38,396 nucleotides of DNA from Candidatus Didemnitutus sp. (GTDB taxonomy: Bacteria > Verrucomicrobiota > Verrucomicrobiia > Opitutales > Opitutaceae). The stretch lies in the NCBI GenBank assembly GCA_023701285.1, contig JAMPXH010000031.1:1-38396 (forward strand). Reading direction: 5' to 3'. Of this stretch, positions 34,856-38,396 are shown piece by piece. The translations under genes were made by a program, and so were the position numbers. The notes beneath the pieces are model-generated. The model saw only the letters and a program-made list of their open reading frames with translations, did no database searches and was not told the origin of the DNA. Positions within the stretch are counted from its first letter, which is position 1; the number at the start of each line of letters is the position of its first letter.

Positions 34856-34875
34856 TCGCAGCATGCCGCCTGCGA
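34856..34875. terminator. Possible short hairpin between convergent genes
   Basis: TCGCAG and CTGCGA form a six-base inverted repeat with an eight-base loop in the 36-base gap between the ADOP permease and the RES toxin gene. There is no T tract. It is a weak terminator candidate. Confidence 0.25.
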
Positions 34876-34884
34876 GCACTGCGT

Positions 34885-35349
34885 TCACAGCAGGCGCGGG
34901 TCGAAGGCGAAGGGCTCCGGCGCGTGAAACTCGAGTTTCGCGAACGCGGGGTGCTGCGGATTGAGCAGGTAATTGAACTCCCCGGGGACCACGGCGCTCG
35001 GCACGCGTAGCGCGAGGTGTGTGCCCGCCTCGATCCAGGCGACACCGACCGCCTGCGTGTCGGGCGGATGAGGGAAGCGGCGCCAGTTCGCCGGGAAACG
35101 CGCAGGCTTGGCGATGGCGCTTTCGGGCAGCGTCGCGGCCGAGAACATCCATTGCAGGTGGAGCAGGCGGTCTGGCTCGTCGGCGTTGGCCAGCACCTCG
35201 ACGATGGCCAAGGCGCGTGACTCGGCGCAGTAGGCCACGCGTCGGCCGGGCGGCGACCAGCGGCCGCCGTAGAGCTCGGCACCTTCGCCGGAAAAGGCGG
35301 TGGGCGCGTATTGGGCGGCGCAGAGGCGCCAGACGAGCCGCGAACTCAC
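34885..35349 (-). CDS. RES-domain toxin (NAD+-degrading) of a RES-Xre module
   Basis: This 154-residue protein is a complete RES domain. Conserved positions of the family are present: Arg30 (YGGRWSPPG), Tyr40 (VAYCAES), Glu51 (AIVEVL), and the C-terminal block with Ser118 and Asn126 (VPSAVVPGEFNYLLNPQHP). RES toxins such as MbcT and those of Pseudomonas and Sinorhizobium degrade NAD+ and stop growth. It begins with GTG at 35349, overlapping the antitoxin stop by four bases (GTGA), so synthesis is coupled to and after the antitoxin. No frameshift or missing key residue is seen, so it is probably active. Confidence 0.9.
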   Translation of the reverse strand: MSSRLVWRLCAAQYAPTAFSGEGAELYGGRWSPPGRRVAYCAESRALAIVEVLANADEPDRLLHLQWMFSAATLPESAIAKPARFPANWRRFPHPPDTQAVGVAWIEAGTHLALRVPSAVVPGEFNYLLNPQHPAFAKLEFHAPEPFAFDPRLL

Positions 35350-35762
35350 GAGAAGACGCCGTGCTCGATGCGACCGATGAGATTCTCGACCTCCCGCGCG
35401 CCGGGCTCGGTCTGCGCGTAGTCGAGCGGCGTCTGACCACCGAGGGCGAGGAGCTTGGCGTTGAACCAGCCGCGCGTGTTCTCGTCGGTGCCGAAAACCT
35501 CGCGGGCCCGGTCGAAGAGGCGCATCAGCCGCGCGGCGCGCTCGCCTTCGTGGACCTTCAGGCGCGCTTTCGTGGCGACGCGGCGGGCGTAGGTGCGGGG
35601 CGGAATCTGGATGAGCCGGGCCAGCTCCTCATTGGTGAAGCCCGCCTGCTTGCCGAACTGCACGATCTCAAGCACGGGCAGTCCTTCCTCGACGCGATCC
35701 TTGAGCGCGTGGTTGTCGTGGAGATCCCCGGCCAGCGGGGCCTTGGGTTTGCGGGTTTTCAT
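35346..35762 (-). CDS. Xre/MbcA/ParS-type antitoxin (DUF2384)
   Basis: This 138-residue antitoxin starts at the ATG at 35762. The N-terminal half has an Xre-like helix-turn-helix (about residues 35-65, FGKQAGFTNEELARLIQIPPRTYARR). The C-terminal half is the DUF2384 toxin-binding domain (about 80-130, LFDRAREVFGTDENTRGWFNAKLLALGGQTPLDYAQTEPGAREV). It should bind and block the RES toxin encoded downstream and repress its own promoter through the two palindromes at 35804-35837. The antitoxin-first order is usual for this family. Confidence 0.9.
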   Translation of the reverse strand: MKTRKPKAPLAGDLHDNHALKDRVEEGLPVLEIVQFGKQAGFTNEELARLIQIPPRTYARRVATKARLKVHEGERAARLMRLFDRAREVFGTDENTRGWFNAKLLALGGQTPLDYAQTEPGAREVENLIGRIEHGVFS

Positions 35763-35803
35763 GATGGGAAGATGGGCACGTCGGAGGTGTTTCTCAAGTG
35801 CAA

Positions 35804-35837
35804 ATGCCAAATGGCATGAACAATAATGCCAAATGGC
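35804..35837. promoter_or_regulatory. Double palindromic operator of the RES-Xre module
   Basis: Two copies of ATGCCAAATGGC lie at 35804-35815 and 35826-35837. Each contains GCCA-AA-TGGC; the first extends to a perfect six-base-arm palindrome (ATGCCA-AA-TGGCAT). Their spacing of 22 bases places them on the same face of the helix, two turns apart. They begin 41 bases upstream of the antitoxin start, where the promoter should lie. This arrangement is expected for cooperative autorepression by a dimeric Xre antitoxin or the toxin-antitoxin complex. Confidence 0.7.
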
Positions 35838-35923
35838 GGCAGGCAGGCGCAGGGAGAGTCGTTCGGTGCTTCCGCGGACGAGGGATGTGGCGGTCCCTGA
35901 GGATCGGTCTGAAAATTGTCGAG

Positions 35924-35950
35924 GGGCGGCTCGTCAGGGACGACTCGCCC
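35924..35950. repeat. REP-like imperfect palindrome
   Basis: GGGCGGCTCGTC and GACGACTCGCCC form a 12-base inverted repeat with two mismatched pairs and an AGG loop, between the toxin-antitoxin control region and the alaS terminator. Size, placement and flanking GTCGAGG...CCTACCAC suggest an intergenic REP-type element found in many copies. Only one copy is in the window, so repetition is not shown. Confidence 0.4.
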
Positions 35951-35956
35951 TACCAC

Positions 35957-35985
35957 AAACAGAAAGGCCGGTCGTGAGACCGGCC
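35957..35985 (-). terminator. Rho-independent terminator of alaS
   Basis: On the minus strand, GGCCGGTC-TCAC-GACCGGCC forms a perfect eight-base stem (35966-35985), followed by TTTCTGTTT (35965-35957). It begins five bases after the alaS stop codon. Stem, tight loop and T tract make it the clearest intrinsic terminator in the window. Confidence 0.88.
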
Positions 35986-35990
35986 CTGCT

Positions 35991-38396
35991 TTACTTGAGC
36001 ACTTCGGCGAGTTTGGCGGGCTCTTTGCCGCCGCCCATGGCGAAGTCGGGTTTGCCGCCGCCCTTGCCGCCGAGCTTGGCGCAGAGTTCGCCCACGATCT
36101 TGCCGGCCTGGTGGCCGGCCTTGATCGCGGCCGGCGAGCAGAAGGCGACGACGCTGGCCTTGTCGCTGAACGCGGCGCCGAGCGTGACGACGCCCTCACC
36201 GAGCTTGTTCAGCACCTGGCTGCCGAGCGAACGGAGCGCGTCGGGCGAGTCGGCGTTGACGACGGCAGTGACGAACTTGAGGCCGTCCTTCTCGGAAGCC
36301 TTGGCAATGAGCTCGTCGGCGAGGCCGGCGGCGGCCTTGGCTTCGAAGATCTTCAGCTTGCGCTCGAGTTCCTTCTGGTGGGCGAGGAGGGCGTCGAGTT
36401 TCTGGGCGACGTCCTGCACGCCGGCGTTGAGCTTGAGGCTGACGGTCTTGAGCGCGGCTTCGTGGGTCGCGACGTAGTCGAAGGCCGGCTGGCCGGCGAC
36501 GGCTTCGACGCGGCGGGTGCCGGCGGCGACGGCCATTTCGGCCACGATCTTGATCAGGCCAATCTCGCCGGTGGTGGCGACGTGCGTGCCGCCGCAGAGT
36601 TCGCGGCTGTAGCCGCCGATGTCGACGACGCGGACAAATTTGCCGTATTTGTCGCCGAAGAAGGCGAGGGTGCCCTCGGGCTTCTTGTCGAACTCGGTTT
36701 CATAGGACTCGACCTTGGCGTTATCGATGACCTTCTCGTTCACGAGGCGTTCGACCTCCTTGATCTGCTCGGGCGTCATCGCCTCGAAGTGCGAGAAGTC
36801 GAAGCGCATGCGCTCGGGCGTCTTCGACGTGCCGGCCTGGCGGACGTGCGTGCCGAGAACTTTGCGCAGCGCCCAATGGATCAAGTGCGCGGAGCTGTGG
36901 TGGCGATTGATCGCGCGACGGCGGACGGCGTCGACGGCGAGCGTCGCCGGGCTGCCAACGGCAGGTAGGGCGAGTTCTCCGAACGAGCCGAGCTTGTGCA
37001 AGTGGCGGCCCGATTTGTCCTTCACGCAGTCGACGATCTGAAACGTCTGGCCGGCGATGGTCGCGGTGCCGGTGTCGCCGGCTTGGCCGCCCATTTCACC
37101 GTAGAAGGGCGTCTGGTCGAACACGAGGAAGGTGTCCTTCTCCGTCTTCACGACTTCGAGGAGCGTGCCGGTGGCGGTGAGCGTCGTGTAGCCGAGGAAG
37201 GCCGTCGGCTTCGTGTCGGTGGCCTCGCCTTCGGTGGCGGCGACGATAATTTCCTTCTTCTGCGCCGCGCGGGCGCGCTCGCGTTGCTGCTCCATGAGTT
37301 GTTCAAACTCATCGATGTTCACTTTAAGCCCCTGCTCGCTTGCGAGCAATTGGGTCATATCCAGCGGGAAACCGTAAGTGTCGTAGAGTTCGAAGGCAAC
37401 CGAGCCAGGGAGACGGCTGCTGAGATGGATCACTCCGGAATTGGTGTCGTGTGATTTGCTTTCTTCACGAACCCACTGCCAAAAACGCCCCAATCCACGA
37501 TCCAGAGTTCGCCCGAAGCTCTCCTCCTCACTTTGAATCACGCGGCGGATGACTTCCTGCTGCTGTTTCAGCTCGGGGAAAACGTGGCCGAGGGACTCGA
37601 CGACGGGGGCGACGAGTTGGGAGAAGTCGCCGACTTTGAAGCCGAGTTTCTTCCCGTAGAGGATGCCGCGGCGGAGGATGCGGCGGATGACGTAGTTGCG
37701 GCCGTCGTTGCCGGGCATGATGCCGTCGGCGATGGCGCAGCTTACGCAGCGCGCGTGGTCGGCGAGGACGCGGAACGCGATGTCGATGTTCTCCTGCTCG
37801 GTGAGCCCTTCGCGCTTGGTCGGGACGGTGCCGCGGTAGGTCTTGCCGGAGAGCGCAGTGACTTTGGCGAAGAGCGGGGCGAAGACGTCGGCGTTGTAGT
37901 TCGAGGGCTCGGCGGAGAAGTCCTTAAAGCCCTTCGTTGTGGCGTAGATGCCGGCGACGCGTTCGAAGCCCATGCCGGTGTCGACGTGCTTGGCGGCGAG
38001 CGGGGCAAAGGTGCCGTCGGCGTTCGCGTTGAACTGGATGAAGACGTGGTTCCAGATCTCGATGCAGCGGGGGCTGGAGGAGTTCACGCCCTTGCGGCCC
38101 TCGACCTCGTCGTCGGAAGGGAGGAGGTTGAAGTGGATCTCGGAGCAGGGGCCGCAGGGGCCGGTGTCGCCCATCTGCCAGAAGTTGTCCTTCTTTCCGA
38201 AGCGCAGGACGCGCTCCGGAGGCGCCCCGGCCTTCACCCACAGCGCCGCCGCTTCCTCGTCGGCGGGAACCTTGTCGTCGCCTTCGAAGACGGAGAACCA
38301 GAGCCGCTCCGGATCGAGGCCGTAGACGTCGACCATCAGCTCCCACGCGAAACGGATCGCGTCTTCCTTGAAGTAGTCGCCGAACGAGAAGTTGCC
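35991..38396 (-). CDS. alaS: Alanyl-tRNA synthetase, missing N-terminus (cut by window edge)
   Basis: The frame is open from the right edge to a TAA at 35991, giving 801 residues that begin GNFSFGDYFKEDAIRFAWEL; roughly the first 90 residues are outside. The class II catalytic core is followed by the tRNA-recognition helices, the editing domain with its zinc-type HxxxH (HHSSAHLIHW) and CGGTH motifs (CxxxH), and the C-terminal C-Ala domain ending in a Gly-rich tail (GGKGGGKPDFAMGGG). It charges tRNA-Ala and clears Ser- and Gly-tRNA-Ala. All key editing residues are present. Bases about 37300-37560 have visibly lower GC and different codon use than the rest, although the protein remains in frame and homologous. 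An intrinsic terminator follows directly. Confidence 0.96.
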   Translation of the reverse strand, partial: GNFSFGDYFKEDAIRFAWELMVDVYGLDPERLWFSVFEGDDKVPADEEAAALWVKAGAPPERVLRFGKKDNFWQMGDTGPCGPCSEIHFNLLPSDDEVEGRKGVNSSSPRCIEIWNHVFIQFNANADGTFAPLAAKHVDTGMGFERVAGIYATTKGFKDFSAEPSNYNADVFAPLFAKVTALSGKTYRGTVPTKREGLTEQENIDIAFRVLADHARCVSCAIADGIMPGNDGRNYVIRRILRRGILYGKKLGFKVGDFSQLVAPVVESLGHVFPELKQQQEVIRRVIQSEEESFGRTLDRGLGRFWQWVREESKSHDTNSGVIHLSSRLPGSVAFELYDTYGFPLDMTQLLASEQGLKVNIDEFEQLMEQQRERARAAQKKEIIVAATEGEATDTKPTAFLGYTTLTATGTLLEVVKTEKDTFLVFDQTPFYGEMGGQAGDTGTATIAGQTFQIVDCVKDKSGRHLHKLGSFGELALPAVGSPATLAVDAVRRRAINRHHSSAHLIHWALRKVLGTHVRQAGTSKTPERMRFDFSHFEAMTPEQIKEVERLVNEKVIDNAKVESYETEFDKKPEGTLAFFGDKYGKFVRVVDIGGYSRELCGGTHVATTGEIGLIKIVAEMAVAAGTRRVEAVAGQPAFDYVATHEAALKTVSLKLNAGVQDVAQKLDALLAHQKELERKLKIFEAKAAAGLADELIAKASEKDGLKFVTAVVNADSPDALRSLGSQVLNKLGEGVVTLGAAFSDKASVVAFCSPAAIKAGHQAGKIVGELCAKLGGKGGGKPDFAMGGGKEPAKLAEVLK

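Overview
The window is a GC-rich bacterial chromosome segment with dense genes, many ATGA-type overlaps and few strong Shine-Dalgarno sites. The gene content suggests the Verrucomicrobiota, most likely an Opitutaceae-like organism: Tat-exported rhamnosidase-like and GH3 glycosidases, a large two-component-propeller hybrid kinase, an orphan double-FtsX permease, ArgA with a kinase-like domain, and a clpS-DUF2017 pair. The taxonomic placement is inferred. I see no insertion sequence, prophage, CRISPR array, tRNA or rRNA.

Layout. Positions 1-3044: a GH3 beta-glucosidase (cut by the left edge) is divergent from a GH78-type alpha-L-rhamnosidase-like enzyme. Positions 3096-9789: a fused double-domain iron(III)-type ABC permease is divergent from a five-gene metal-uptake operon. 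That operon encodes a TroA-type binding protein, an outer-membrane beta-barrel protein, an ATPase, a permease fused to a DtxR/MntR-like domain, and a second permease. An imperfect palindrome lies in the shared control region. Positions 9757-15892: an AzgA-type purine permease is divergent from an amidohydrolase. Next to them an amidase is divergent from a three-gene NMT1/THI5-type ABC transporter, with the two start codons sharing CATG. Positions 15903-20577: argA and an anchored unknown protein on the minus strand, then proS, clpS and a DUF2017 gene on the plus strand.

Positions 20674-20854 hold a structured RNA that folds like 6S RNA and is not a protein gene. It is followed by a small membrane protein, a family B DNA polymerase and a GT-C-like membrane protein. 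Positions 24871-27560 encode a two-subunit, Tat-exported molybdenum hydroxylase (isoquinoline 1-oxidoreductase type). It is divergent from a 1315-residue hybrid sensor kinase. Positions 31709-34848: an 84-residue acidic protein and an ADOP/MacB-like orphan permease. Positions 34885-35837: a RES-Xre toxin-antitoxin pair with two phased palindromes upstream. The window ends in alaS, which has a clear intrinsic terminator and runs off the right edge.

The most unusual points are the metal transporter carrying its own metalloregulator-like domain behind a candidate metal box, the unannotated 6S-like RNA, the amidase/transporter cluster that could salvage an amide such as a thiamine pyrimidine precursor, and the well-formed double operator of the RES-Xre module.
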